64,000 nucleotides of DNA from Hyposmocoma kahamanoa (lineage: Eukaryota; Arthropoda; Insecta; Lepidoptera; Cosmopterigidae). Location of the stretch: assembly GCF_003589595.1 (NCBI RefSeq), contig NW_020654422.1, forward strand, positions 15,840,344-15,904,343. Direction: 5' to 3'. The position numbers and the translations under genes were made by a program. Position 1 is the first letter of the stretch; each line of letters begins with the position of its first letter. The notes below the pieces were generated by a model, which was given only the letters and a program-made list of their open reading frames with translations, was not told where the DNA came from and did not search any database. Of this stretch, positions 1 through 11,792 are shown piece after piece.

Positions 1-20
1 GAATTTTTCTTTTCTTCTAG

Positions 21-83
21 AGACGTCGTTTTCCCTCGAAATGAATTGACGGATGTTGGCAAAACTATGGTCGATTGCTTTAG
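21..83 (+). CDS. cN-IIIB: cN-III exon (internal, first visible)
   Basis: The acceptor is the pyrimidine-rich cttttcttctag ending at 20. The donor is AG|gtgagt at 83/84. The first base finishes a codon begun in an upstream exon. The remainder reads DVVFPRNELTDVG.. and ends with two bases of an Arg codon completed in the next exon. It lies just before the 'SAG' motif exon, in the helical cap region typical of the family. Confidence 0.75.
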
Positions 84-1572
84 GTGAGTATATTTGTCCG
101 TGCATTGATCATAAAAACAACTGTAATGTGACGACAATGTTATTACTTATTAGTAATTACAACACGTTCTAATCGGTACAATGTACTGATAGCATAGTAG
201 AATAAAACAAGTAGGGCAACTCCGTATCAAATAACAGAGCGGTTTGTGTGTGTGCGGTACCGTCTCGCGACATGTACAGACAAGCAGTGTTGTGCAACGG
301 TAGAGCTAGGCTATCCAAATGTGTGCGTCCGTATAAGGCGCGCACACGCACCAGTCGCGCTGCTACGGTTGTGCGGAGTTACCGTACTTGTTCTTATTCT
401 GCTACGCTAGTCCTATTGTCATTGTCTCAGTTTTTAACGCGGATCATGTACTCGGAAATCGGACGGTGTGACCCTAAAAAGATCTAGCATGTTATGTAGC
501 ATATTATTTTACATGATATATGTAACTTATGCAGATCGATTTTTATTCAGAATTACTATTTATTATTATTAAACCGGCAATTTGTAGAGAAAGTCATACA
601 GTCTTATTATATAGTATTGATTATAGCGCCCCTCCCTATCAATTCTGGGTTATACGGGAAGAGCACTATTAGGTAGTGTGCAAGCAAACCCGCACAGGGA
701 CCTTATCAGTGGTCCAACACAGATTTTATCTGGTGCTCAAAAGGCTATGTTGGCGAGACGCTTGCCTTAGCAGTTTTAAGAAGAAGGCGAAGGGCAAAAT
801 AATTAAAGTATCCCTCGGAATATTAGGGACGTATGACAAATGAGTATCAAAAACAAGTCAAAAGGAATGCAAATTTGAAAGGAATGAATACTATATAATC
901 TCAGTACGAAGTCCAAAAAAACCGACTTCAAAAGTCATTCATCCAGCCGAACATACAGTCGAATTGAGAACCTCCACCTTTTTTTAAAGTCGGTTAAAAA
1001 CGTATCAAAATGTGTGTGCTCGCTCTACTTGCCTCCCATTATGCACTACACAACTAATAGTTGCCACCGCTACTCCGTTGAATCTAAATTCAACTACCTT
1101 TCCGTTTTAGAGCCAGAGCTGTTGCTCACCTCCCGACGCTCCGATGCGTCTCTCTAATTTTCAAAATTCCTAAGTAGCCGGAGAGGGCGGAGAATATCTT
1201 GCTTATACTCTACTAGTTGTCCGGACTAGTACCGGATATGTCAGTCGCAGTGTCGATAGAATAATAGGCCCTCGTAGCTGCGCACGGGATAGACGCCCCG
1301 GCAACAAGCTTGATACTTTGGACTCTTCTTATCGCAAGTGGCATAGGGTTCAATTTAAATCTGAAGTGTCGGCTCAAACTCTATTATTATTCAACAGGTA
1401 ATTTGTAGAGAAAGTCATGCAGTTGATATTTAATTACAATCAAAAGCACAAGCTTTATTAAACTTTACGTACGTGCTCTTGACGTACTTAGCGATGGTGG
1501 AATGAACTCATTTTTATACTTGATTTATTTTATGAGAAATTTATTTCTTTCTGTTATCTTTTTTGCTACAAG
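84..1572 (+). other. cN-III intron
   Basis: No gene seen. It contains a short family C element (914-1000). A segment near 640-780 resembles, in opposite orientation, a stretch near 5100-5260 (shared gtccctgtgc and a ccctt/aaggg-flanked core), so both are probably parts of one repeat family. Confidence 0.5.
914..1000 (+). mobile_element. family C interspersed repeat, deleted copy
   Basis: It starts aaaaccgacttcaaaagt and ends aaagtcggttaaaaa, so the two ends are inverted copies of ACCGACTT. The internal part is mostly deleted compared with the copies at 21499, 46076 and 46383. This is a non-autonomous element with inverted ends (MITE-like), common in Lepidoptera. Confidence 0.65.
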
Positions 1573-1702
1573 GAAAGGAGTGAAGGACATGATAACTTGG
1601 AGTGAGACACAGCAAGTGCCTGTCTTGGTGTTCTCGGCGGGACTAGGGGAGTCTGTGCTCGCTGCTATGAAGGCTGCCAACTTCCTTCTGCCACATGTCA
1701 AG
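1573..1702 (+). CDS. cN-IIIB: cN-III exon with SAGLG motif
   Basis: The acceptor is ttgctacaag and the donor is AAG|gtatac. The first G completes the split Arg codon and 43 codons follow, ending in phase 0. It contains ITWSETQQVPVLVFSAGLGE. This is the conserved strand and loop of HAD motif II in cN-III enzymes (PVxxFSAGxGD/E), where the Ser contacts the phosphate. Confidence 0.9.
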
Positions 1703-1773
1703 GTATACCTTTTAGCAGCGTTATATTAGTTTGTAATTTCACTACGATTTGCTCTTTTTAATCTTCTCAATAT

Positions 1774-1970
1774 GATTACGGCAATTTCTGCCACGCAGAG
1801 ATCCTGGGTTCAACTCCTGGGCCGGGACACATTTTTGTATAGCCAACATTTATTTCTCTCTTGAGTTTGGGTGTAATTTGTAATTATTTATGTCTGTACA
1901 ATTGCACCTGCGATATACGGTTTCCCTAGTGCGGGGTTACGAGTGTGTGCGTTATTATTATTATTATTAT
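1774..1970 (+). mobile_element. SINE family A (tRNA-Gly-like head), copy 1
   Basis: The tRNA-derived head contains ctgccacgcagag and ggttcaactcc, which resemble the anticodon arm and B box of tRNA-Gly(GCC). The body has tttatttctctc and gtgtaatttgt, and a (ATT)n tail follows gtgtgcgtt. About eleven copies occur in this window. Confidence 0.8.
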
Positions 1971-2112
1971 CAATCCTGCTTATTGGCTTTATTTATTTGT
2001 GTGTATTTGTGTGGTCGAGTGTATGTGCATATGTATACGTGTGTGTTGAAAATCGTGTTGAATACGTTGGTTCTTTGTTTAAAAAAAAACTATATTTTGC
2101 TTTGTCTAAAAG

Positions 2113-2275
2113 GTGGTCTCCAATTTTCTGGATACAGACAGCCATGACAAGATCACGGGCATAAAGGGCGAGGTAATACATTGTTACAACAAAAACGAGA
2201 CTGTAATAAAACACACGGAATACTACGAAATGGTCAAAGACAGAAACAACGTGATCCTTATGGGCGATAATTTAG
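2113..2275 (+). CDS. cN-IIIB: cN-III exon, core with first half of motif III
   Basis: The acceptor is gtctaaaag and the donor is TTAG|gtaacg. It has 54 codons plus one base. It reads VVSNFLDTD..., then KGEVIHCYNKNE, then EYYEMVKDRNNVILMGDNLG. These follow the NT5C3 order (VVSNxMDFD, KGxLIHxxNK, LLGDSxGD). The last base pairs with GT of the next exon to complete Gly of the GDxxGD motif. Confidence 0.92.
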
Positions 2276-2689
2276 GTAACGTTATTTTTTTTTTCATTTT
2301 TGGTTCGGTTCCAAAAATAGGCAAGCAACTTTTAAAAGCCATTTAATTCACTATTATTATTTACTTTTAAAAATAAAATTATGTCTCCGTGAAGCACATT
2401 TTTTATCATCATAGTATTTTAAGTACTAAATTTAAGTACGAAACCATGCTCAAATTGATAAAGCACTCTTAAAACAATGTATTAATAGTTTATTTTGCAT
2501 TGCAAGCATTGGATTAAGATAATGAACATTAGAGATCGCCGGTCAAGATTGCTTGTTGTTATTTAAAGTGAAACTAAAAGTTCATATTTCCTCGTAATAT
2601 GGTCCATTTGTCCATCCTCGAACACATTCCGCCTTACTATGATGATAAATAAATTATGTCTATCTATAATATTTAAAGCACTTTTCCAC

Positions 2690-2845
2690 CGTGTCTCATA
2701 GCCTGACGGGTGCAGTGGCAGTGCCCCTCAGGTCTATCCGATTTAAAGCTCTGAGTAGCACTGCAACTGTTATCGACAGGCGTATGTATAGCTTACCATC
2801 AGGCACACGACGCGTTCGTCCCGTCACTTGCTATTATAAAAAAAA
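2690..2845 (-). mobile_element. family B interspersed repeat, copy 1 (partial)
   Basis: The reverse complement gives the family B head: gacgggacgaacgcgtcgtg, cctgatggtaagc, then cactgccactgc. The same block recurs at 23861, 36023, 41777, 43794, 50291, 53852, 54690, 55521, 60173 and 62609. Confidence 0.75.
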
Positions 2846-3346
2846 ACGCCCTGTATACATTAACTCGTTCATGGCCAGTACTTGAATAGTACCGCACACA
2901 AAATGTCACTATTTTTCTTTATGCCGTAGTGTTTATATATTGATTGAACAATGTAAATAATTGAATTTGTCAGTACGTTGGCGATATTTCTCCATGGAGA
3001 AGCAGTAGGCGGGAACTACATTTGTGTGTAATGCTTTAGCATTTGGAAATTGATCTGTAAAACCCGTAGCTGGTTTTCTGAGATCCGTTTGGCGAAACGG
3101 GGTAGCCTGTACTATCGTATGTCCCTGTCTACTGACCTGAGAGATATGGAGTTCCGGGCAGACTACGGGCTCTCCGGTAAGACCAGGGTACGTTGGGTAT
3201 CCGGGCCACGCCCTCCGCCAGTGATACGGTTTCACGGGCATCTCTGGTGGACTCGGACGTGGGTATGGACTCGCCGAGGATTTTTTTTTATCGGTTTACA
3301 AATTTATTTATTTAGTTTGTACAACTTACACTCACAGTACTTATAA

Positions 3347-4415
3347 CTAAACATGTAAGTCATAGTCACAAAAAAGGTTGAGTCGATCACCTGCCAAAGA
3401 TAAGATGCGGAATTTGGACCACAGAGCTTTGGGCGGTGACGCCTCCAAATAGTAGTAACCAGCGGATGTTAGAAATTTTGATTCAGTGTTGCTGAACACG
3501 TCAGTATCACTTGTTTTGCTTAACGATTCAATTACGGCCAATGCTTCGAAGAATGGTGTCCGTCTTAGTGTCACTGTGCGGGTTAAATGAAAGTTGAATA
3601 AAGGGTATTTGCGCTGACGAAAGACGTAGCGAGAGATTAGCGGGATAGAAAAAGGAATTTGAGCCAATAGAGGAGGGTTAATTATACATCCTCTTATTAG
3701 GTTAAAAATATATTTTAGTAGCGCCAGTTTTCGCTTGATCTCAAGCGATCTGTACGATACCATGCCCAAAATAAAGGGTGTAGGGTACATAAGGATAGTA
3801 CCCATAAACTTTACTATACAAATACCTCAAAAATTATTTCTGGATTCGTTCTAACATTGCTATATAGAGTTTATTGTGGGGATTCCACACTGCGCACGTA
3901 GCTTCCAATTTACTTCGAACCAAGGCATTATAGAAAGGACAAATTGCCTGTTGATGGTCAAAAAACTTAGATTGCCGCTTGATGAAGCCAAGACTTTTCC
4001 AAGCACTATTACATATATCGATAATATGATCGTTAAATTTGAGTTCAGAATCGAATCTTACTCACAAATCACGAACAGACTTCACACGGTTCAAGGTCGT
4101 GCCCCCGAGGTTTTCATTGAGGAGCTCATTGAGGATTGGATCTCTCCGGGAATAAGACATCACTGAACACTTTCCAACATTCATCTCCAAGCTGTTGTCC
4201 CGGCTCCAAGCGAAAATGCTCTTAATATCAGCTTGTAGTTGATCAAAGACCGCGGTGCACTTCACCGGCAAAGCGAGTTTGACATCGTCAGCAAACATAA
4301 GGCAGACAGAAGATTTTACAGATGTAGGAAGGTCATTTACAAGCAGTAAAAAAAAGAGAGGGCCGAGACTGCTACCTTGCCCTATACCAGAAGCACCTGT
4401 AGAAGGGGAAGATTT
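3347..4415 (-). pseudogene. decayed non-LTR retrotransposon reverse transcriptase
   Basis: On the minus strand, from 4415 leftwards, reads a jockey-type RT fragment: IGQGSSLGPLFF..VNDLP, then CLMFADDVKLAL (the catalytic FADD box), then KCSVMSYSRR and LNRVKSVRDL. After frame breaks it continues as FLRYLYSKVYGYYPYVP..LYF, and 3805-3347 carries the C-terminal part (LGMVSYRSLEIKRKLALLKY). Stops and frameshifts (a stop near 4062, another before 3806) show it is dead. It sits inside the last cN-III intron in antisense orientation. The same RT C-terminal family recurs at 42755-42911. Confidence 0.85.
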
Positions 4416-5260
4416 AAAGTTTTCAACCCGCGCGCTAGCGCGTCTTAGTAGCGGCCTAGACGACGGCTTAAGGACAGAAGACGCATGGAGCGCGTGAGTT
4501 GCCCTTTAAGTTGAAAGCTTTGTCTGGACATTGTCGCAGGAAACTGCGACCGGCATTTCCTGTAATAGCCCGTAGAGCGGGTAGAAGATGAGCTACATTC
4601 TTCCGGTCCTTCCAGGCGCGCAGGTTTCTTTGGTACTGGAGAGACGCGTCAAATCGGAGCGGAGATTTGCAGTTTGATTTTGATTGCCTCTCCCGATTGG
4701 AAACTGCGTCTCTTCCGAGTCGAGGCGCATAATTGCGATTCACTACTGGCCGATCGGAAACTTTTGACATTTCTAATCGGAACTAGAGTTGATTTAACTC
4801 ACAAATTAGAAAGACATAGTAGGAATCAGGTTCATCTTCTCGCTCAGAAACCCATCTGATTTTGACACTATTTAGATATATAGTTTCCGATTTGAATCAA
4901 AATCAGGACGTGGATACCAAAGTGGACTTTAGAGCTCACGGCTCAGCGGTGACAACCGTTAGTTGTGCAATGCGCAACGGGAAGTTAGCGTGCCGGTATT
5001 TCACTACAGTTCCGATATTTATCTGGAAAATAGCAGCAGCGGGGCAGTTCTTCAGCCTTTTGAGAACCGGATGAAGCCTGTGCGAACAGGCCGATTTGGG
5101 GTCAGGACCTGACTAAAAAGGTCCCTGTGCCTGCCCAGGGTATAGTGCCCTTCTCGTATACTCTTAAGAGCGCTTGCGCACTACGTCCGATTCGTACCAG
5201 TTCTGAATCCGAGAAATGACGGTCCGAAATGTCACAGGGACCATTTTATCTCTAGTTACA
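4416..5260. other. intronic sequence of uncertain origin
   Basis: This stretch has higher GC than its surroundings (4430-5260), with no clear splice-bounded coding frame. Part of it (5100-5260) matches, inverted, sequence near 640-780. It is probably transposon-derived but was not classified. Confidence 0.35.
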
Positions 5261-5634
5261 CAAGCGATATTTGTATTCGTTCGTATTTTCTCGGATTGGA
5301 ATAGGACTTAGCGCACAAGCGACACTTGAAGTCGGTCCAAGTTTTCTAGATTTGTATAAACATGGCTTCGGGTCGAATACGAGTTTAAGCTTCGGGTCGG
5401 TAGGGAGGGTCACTATAATCAAAACTTACACAAAAAAAAAACGCGGGGTGTATTATCTATCATATTGTGATGTATAATTTTACGGCAAACGATACTGTCC
5501 ATGAACGGGTTAAAGTACTATTTACTGAAGTCCAAGCTTTGTTGCTGAAGTATTTTATTGTAATGACATCTAACATTTTATAATATCGGTAAATTGTCGA
5601 ATGTTTGTTAACTAGCATTCATTTAATGTTGTAG

Positions 5635-5807
5635 GTGACGCGGGCATGGCCGAGGGCATGGAACACTGCGATGTAGTTATTAAGGTGGGATTCCTAGGAG
5701 ACAACGTCGAGGGAAACCTAAACAACTACCTCAACACTTTTGATATAGTACTAGTACGTGAACCTTCAGTGGATGTAGTTAATGCCATATTGAAATTAGT
5801 GCTGTGA
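5635..5807 (+). CDS. cN-IIIB: cN-III terminal exon
   Basis: The acceptor is aatgttgtag at 5634. It starts GT GAC GCG, giving DAGMAEGMEHCD, and runs through VIKVGFLGDNVE, YLNTFDIVLVREPSVDV and a hydrophobic end closing in a TGA stop at 5805-5807. Family C-termini have the same IGYLND / YMDSYDIVL arrangement. The preceding intron (2276-5634, about 3.4 kb) is long compared with the others and holds a family B repeat and a LINE fragment. Confidence 0.92.
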
Positions 5808-8467
5808 TTTTTATTAGTCGTGATTTAATTGTATTGCACCTGTCAGTGTACTTTACACTGTTTTTATTTTTGTACAAAATGTAAGCGTCATTTAATGCAT
5901 CGCGGACTGCAGCACACTGGTTGCACTAGCAGTTGCCAATTGTGATACAATTGCGCCAACTGCATTCCAACGGGTATTTTGCAGTTGAAATGCAACAAGT
6001 ATGATTACACCCTTATGTTTACGTTATGTAAACAAACGGGTAAACGTCATAATGGCTATTTTATCGTTTTAACATGACACTGTTGGATTATTTTTCTTTT
6101 AAATGTTATTTGTTCTAAAACTATTATATTATTTATTATTATATTATGTTAAATATTAGTGATTCTTTTCCGTCTGAGAGATATATTATGGTATTAGTAA
6201 ATTTTTATAGGGAACATTCATAAACTGTTTTACGTCTTCTACTAATGCTAATCTGTTTGTAACGAAGACAAGAACTCTTGAGAGATGATGTGCTAAGTAC
6301 GTTATTTTAACGCATTCACTGCCGGCAACGCACATAATTCGTTCACCTGACTTACACCTACTGCCTTGCTACGTGCCTTGAACGCTACTGTGAGTTCATA
6401 CATTTCGAAAACTTCGCCCAGTGCCGTCAATGTATGTACATACGAGTCATACGTTACGTTTTCATCCGTTTAATTTTGCAAGGGTTTGCATAACTGAAAA
6501 TATATTCAAACGTAAACATAACTATATAAAACTAAAACATTCATTTACAGGTTTATAATTTATTTTTATTACGAACAAGTAAATAAAAATTATGGAATCC
6601 CTCTTTTTAGGGTATATAGGCCGTCGGAGTAAGCTTATTCTAGCGTGGACAGTAAAACACCTTAACTTCAAAACGGCGTAACGACTAAATCTAGATTTTT
6701 TTGCGACTAGAACCGACTATCACTTTTTTCTGGCTAGTCAAATTTCAAAAACTCGACACCCGTTTGAGGCACTTGGCGAAAGTTCGAGAAACGATGCTGG
6801 CAGTTGCAGCTGTAAGTCGCACAAAGCGCATAGTAATGTTTATTTTGGAATAATAAGGAGAAATAAAACAAAGTGATAAAGAAATTAAATATCTTGTTAT
6901 TATTATAAAACAACACATATTTGTATGTATTTTCTAGTCATTAATGAGTTTGCAGCGCGGGCACCGAGTAGACGACAATTTTGTTTATTGCGAACACTAT
7001 CACAACATGGAAATGTACGTGGAACTAGGAAAAGGCATTTTTTCTACTAACAACTTAATTAACAACTCGTCATTGCAATGATTCAATTAAAACTTCACTC
7101 GTTACCGTAACAGGCCACAAAACTTCTATAAAAAACAAAATGTAATCAAAGAATAGTTCGGTGCTGATAGATTCGATTTTAGTCGGACTTGTTTGTGTGA
7201 CTGATTACAATCATGCTATATTCTACTTGTTTGTTTATGAACGCAAACTTGTAATGCGTCTCTTGTTTTTTTTAAATACGAAAACTATATTCGTCTAAGA
7301 TAGTGCAATTACGCGTAACTAGCATTGGATTAGGAGTTTCCATTTCGAAAAATCAAATCCGCGTAAATGTCGCGGCAACCACCTTGCGTGATTTATGGGA
7401 ATCTATTATGAGTCCGTAGACAATATAAATTAATGCTTACTGTGCAAAAATGAAAGTCGTAGCCATTGAAATAACAAAGTAATAACGTTAATTCCCTCCC
7501 CTGTAAAAGTTGGTTTACTGCAGATACGCGCCTTTTACCATCCATAACCAAAGCAAAACTCATAACATCTCTATGGAAGATCGTTGAAGACAATAAGCAT
7601 AAGTATATAACGATATAAAAATGCTCTGCAAATTCTAACTTTCGTTGAACAAAGACTAGTAATAATTAATTTACCCTAATTGCCTTTTAACAGAATGGTG
7701 ATAAAAATAAACTATAGCTAAAGGGTCACAGAGTTATCTTTAAAGACTTATCGAATATTCGATGATTTCATAACTTTTTCGTGACGTTAGTACGATAATT
7801 AAAGAAAGAAATATACTTGTAGAATTTAGAGTCAGCTTATGCATAAACTTGTACTAACACATATTTGTTATAAACTAAATTCAATGATTTACATTATGGC
7901 AAGAAGTACCTTCAAACGACGTATTCGAGGCAGATATCTCCGTAAAAATGACTGGAAAATACATCTTTCATCACGATACCCTATTAGTTTAAACGATGTG
8001 AACAAATTAAAAGCTCTAAAATAAACAACAGTCTTAGAACATACAAGTTATTTACACAAAGATTGTTTTATATAAAAATATCCTACTGTACATATAACAA
8101 ACATCGTTCATGTAGAAATATATAATTTGTTTTTATGTACACAACTAGAAACAATATTAAAATAGACAAATCTTGTTAGGAATCGTTCTAATAGAGCGAG
8201 GGTGCGTGAAATACACTCGTGTAGCAAGTAGTAAAAAGGCACTTGTTTTCAGGTATATTATAAAGTTCTATAAAGGGTCTAAGAACACATTATAGTATTG
8301 GTCCTGTGTTATTTGACAATAAGAACTGGATCGGTACATCACAAAAGAACGATTTAATGGAATGTTGCTTGTGTATTTGTGTATGTATTTTAAGGAAATG
8401 GTTTAATTAGTAGTATACGCTACTTGACCATAAGATGGTCATTCTCGGACTAGTAAGTAATTTAGTA
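5808..8467. other. intergenic AT-rich sequence
   Basis: No coding region, RNA gene or clear transposon was recognised here apart from the candidate polyadenylation signal near 6582. This is the start of the interval between the two convergent genes. Confidence 0.5.
6582..6587 (+). terminator. candidate polyadenylation signal of cN-III gene
   Basis: This is the first AATAAA seen downstream of the cN-III stop, about 775 nt after it. No closer canonical hexamer was found. A variant signal nearer the stop is possible. Confidence 0.25.
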
Positions 8468-8654
8468 GTGAACACACTACCAAATTTTCCTGGCAATTTT
8501 TATTATTTAAGTATTACACTTTTTTATCGTGCAATATTAATTAATATTCGAGTATTGTATCGTGAAATATTATTTAATATTTACTCGATAATTATACTTG
8601 AGTATTCAAATATTTAAATAATAAAAATTGCCACGGATATTAGGTAGTGAGCAC
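8468..8654. mobile_element. small palindromic MITE-like element
   Basis: The ends are inverted copies: gtgaacacactacc near 8469 against ggtagtgagcac at 8643-8654. The arms share tggcaatttttattatttaa (8491-8510) with its exact complement at 8614-8633. The AT-rich centre is itself partly self-complementary. Length is about 187 bp. Confidence 0.65.
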
Positions 8655-9254
8655 TAGTTCGTGAATGATCGGAGAATAACATTATAAATGTGACATAATA
8701 GATGAATTTATTACTCAATTGTGTCGTAACAGATTTGGGTGAAATTTTGTGATAGGATAAGGGCAAAGGTCCTTTTAATTTCTGGACAGAAAAAGGTGAT
8801 TAAAAGTAAAGTTCTCTACTGTGTTTCCATAGCACGAACACTTAAGATAAACTGTTGAAACAGTTAAGAAACAGAAAAACAGACACAAATATTATAAGAG
8901 TATTAAGATTATTTCAAACCAGTATTATGTAAGTTTGCAAGCAATTGACGGGTGTATTTCTTGCGAAATATTAAAAGGTACGTCCCAATAGTGAGACAGT
9001 CTCGGGCAAGGCAGCGATTGTCGCTAGATATATAGAATACACTCTACGGGGAAGCCAACCAACATCACAACTATTCACCTAGAAAAATATGACTCTTCAC
9101 CGAACGGTGTTTCATAATTTCATCATAAATATTTTTTTATTTTTAACATCAACGCGTCTAGTTTAACGTTATAGACTGGAAAAGTTTGTTGCGTGTGTTG
9201 AACTTTTGTTAAGATTTAACTTGCACTGGAGCAGATATGAATACAATTCGAACT

Positions 9255-9422
9255 AGGGGGTCTACTCTCGTTCTCCGTCCGAAACAATTACAATCAAATA
9301 TTACTTTACGACGAAATTAAAAGACAAGTATCAAGTATGAGCTTCATTCGCATTATGCTTCTTTGAATTTGGTCGAGTATTATTTATTTGACAGTAATTG
9401 TTTCGGAAAGAGAGTACAGGGC
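9255..9422. mobile_element. palindromic MITE, CCGTCCGAAACAATTAC family, copy 1
   Basis: It starts agggggtctactctcg and contains tccgtccgaaacaattac. It ends gtaattgtttcgg..agagagtac, the inverted form. It shares arms and the core (aattaaaagacaagtatc, inverted in the other copy) with the better preserved copy at 18868-19064. Confidence 0.7.
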
Positions 9423-9737
9423 TTGAGACAGACAGCAAACAGTTAATTGCCAGCCAAATCTGTTAATCAAGGATACTTTCAAACAGCCTAGCAATTAAAG
9501 TTAGACGCATTGGCGTATCATTCAACAGTCATATATGAACACTTTAATTTATAACAAGGGCCAACTCTACCCGGTTTGAAGTACTAAATGGCAAGTTTAT
9601 CTCTAAAATGGAACACATTTTTGCCTCATTTACTGGCGTAAAATAATAGAACACTTCAAGACGTTAGAAATAGGATTTTGCAGATTTTTAAAATTAAATG
9701 TTATCGCAGATAAATCGTAAGAGAATGAAAGGGAGGT

Positions 9738-9902
9738 TTCAAATTAGACGCTTATAGCAGCGTCTAAGTAGTTTTCAGTTCACACGCGTGTCACGACAGT
9801 GGCGCCGCAACTGAGCTTCTTAATATTGTAGACAATTAGTGGTGCCGCGGCCGCAGTGCCACAGTGGCGCCACTGCAGTGCTTCTATAAGCGTCAAATTT
9901 AA
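9738..9902. mobile_element. TIR MITE, AAATTAGACGCTTATA family, copy 1
   Basis: The ends are inverted repeats: ttcaaattagacgcttata at the left and tataagcgtcaaattt at the right. The inside is unusually GC-rich (cagtggcgcc repeats, a gcggccgc site). A second copy is at 10888-11009. Confidence 0.75.
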
Positions 9903-10887
9903 AAAGAATTGAAATTTATTTGAAGTGTTCCAATTACGTCAATCTTAATATAAAATACCCGATTTTAGCGTCCTCTAGTTATTAAACAATTTGCATTCAA
10001 AAGCAGATTAGATAAGTACATAGACATAGTGCTCGGTCAAGTTCGAAAGCATATTTATACAATAGATGCACAAAACTGATTTAAAATAACACACCATTAT
10101 TATAGTTTTTTCAGAATTGGCAGATCTATCAGTACGCTCCTTGTGTGGGCTTCGAAAGACTAAAGATTATGATTTGCAAGAAAATAAAGTATGGTAACTA
10201 TGAGTTCAGATCAACAACAAAGTCAAGATAACATAATACATATTTTATTCCCTTACTAATATTGTTAATGCAGTCGTTTGTTACTTAATCGCATCCAGAT
10301 TGTTCACCGCACTTTAATGAAATTTTATATTTTGGTATATAACATGGTTGTCAAGTGTTAACTCATCCATTTAGACAAGAAATTAGATTCTGTACGTACT
10401 GTAAACGTGTAAGGTTTCATCTGGACTTTTTTGTTATTTTAAAATTAATTTAGAGCATCATCAAAGGTACAACTTCACTTAAAATGGTATATAAATGCCC
10501 AAATAATAAGTACATGTTTTCCAATGATAAATTCTTTTTTACATTTTATTGATTTTATCGTTGATTTCTTTGCGCGTTTCACTAATAACTTGACGATTTT
10601 AAGATTCTACTATCCTTTTCTATACATACTAATTGAAAAAGAACATCGCTACTTTGTAAAATAATATTAAGGCTGATTTCAGATAAATAAATATACTATA
10701 GGTACAACTATGTATGTAAATTATAATCACGCTAAAACGCTGCGCAAACGACGCGTTCTTTTTTATGTATGGAGCTGTCAAAACTTACTGTAATCGAATA
10801 CTGACTTTTATTGCTTCATGCGTATAAAAGAACGACGTCTGTGGAGAAATCTTATAAGCCCACGTTTGCCGTTGTATAACTTACTAG

Positions 10888-11009
10888 GCCACCTTCAAAT
10901 TAGACGCTTGTATAAGCGAATAGTTTTCATTTAATATCTAGTCTGCGCTGCAGCTGCGCCACAAGAGCACCACTGTACCGCTTTTATAAGCGTCTAATAT
11001 AAAGGCGCC
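10888..11009. mobile_element. TIR MITE, AAATTAGACGCTTATA family, copy 2
   Basis: It begins ccttcaaattagacgcttg and ends ataagcgtctaatataaagg. These are the same inverted ends as the element at 9738 but with a shorter core. Confidence 0.75.
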
Positions 11010-11298
11010 CTTAGACGATTATTACCCGTGTGGTTTTGAAACCAGACTTAGCATTAATAAAACACGCGACATACTGTTATATTATTCAGTTTAGTTCTTA
11101 TCTCTTTAACAGTCCCGATTCTTAATACATGAAATTATAATACAGAATTGATTCGGCCAGCCCAGCACGCGCTGACGCCTCCTTCAACTTGCGCTTGACG
11201 CTTGGTCCCGCTTTTCCGTACAAAAGCACATTATTACTACACTATAATACAGTTCTAATGACAGATCACAGCCTAAGTTTAAATTAAATGGTTCGAGG

Positions 11299-11615
11299 TA
11301 ATCGGCCTGTGACCGATTCATTGGGACGTAGCCGTGGAAACTTAGTTTTATTTCAGTTATCATTTATAGATATAAACACAATACTACACGGTTCTAACGT
11401 ACTATTACTTCTAGTCTTCATATATTTGATATAATATTCAACTGATATTCGAAATCACATTTTGTTCGGCTTCTAAATAACCGATTTTCATAAGTCCTTC
11501 GTTATAACATATATTCTCTATTTTCGAAGAATACAGGCATGTATAACATGACGTTAATTGTTAAGAGTTTCATGAAGATATGAACTCGAGGCTACGTCCC
11601 ATCGGCCACTATGCA
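11299..11615. repeat. weak inverted repeat pair
   Basis: The segment gggacgtagcc (with an upstream ccgat) at 11312-11333 is repeated in inverse orientation as ggctacgtccc..atcgg at 11590-11607. It may be the ends of an old transposon, but the arms are short. Confidence 0.35.
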
Positions 11616-11792
11616 AGCACCAATGAGAAGAGAACCGCGACACGTTGTCACTGTCACGTTATCGCTGTTACGTCGGAAGTTTGCTTCGCAAGTCCGTCTT
11701 CGTCAGTCGATCTGTGAGAAAAAAATATTATCACGATATTTGAACATTTTAATCGTGGGCAAATTTACTGGCAGAATGATGAAATGAAGAAC

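Larger units (their letters stand above)
21..5807 (+). other. cN-IIIB: cytosolic 5'-nucleotidase III gene (3' part, four exons)
   Basis: Gene-level entry. Four exons (21-83, 1573-1702, 2113-2275, 5635-5807) join in phase to give 175 residues and a stop. The product matches the C-terminal two thirds of cytosolic 5'-nucleotidase III (UMPH-1/NT5C3 family of the HAD superfamily). This family dephosphorylates pyrimidine nucleoside monophosphates or, for the IIIB type, 7-methyl-GMP from cap turnover. Motifs seen are VFSAGLGES (HAD motif II region, 'SAG(I/L)G'), VKVVSNFLDTD, KGEVIHCYNK, EYYEMVKDRNNVILMGD, and GDNLGDAGMAEG (motif III, Mg-binding acidic residues). The nucleophile motif DFDxT lies upstream of the window, so the N-terminus is missing. 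The IIIB assignment comes from resemblance to insect members and is less certain than the family. No in-frame stop interrupts the exons. Confidence 0.9.

Noticed and set aside
3050..3346. Overlapping open frames on both strands near 3.0-3.3 kb
   Set aside because: No splice sites or recognised domain. It adjoins the LINE relic in the cN-III intron and is probably repeat sequence.
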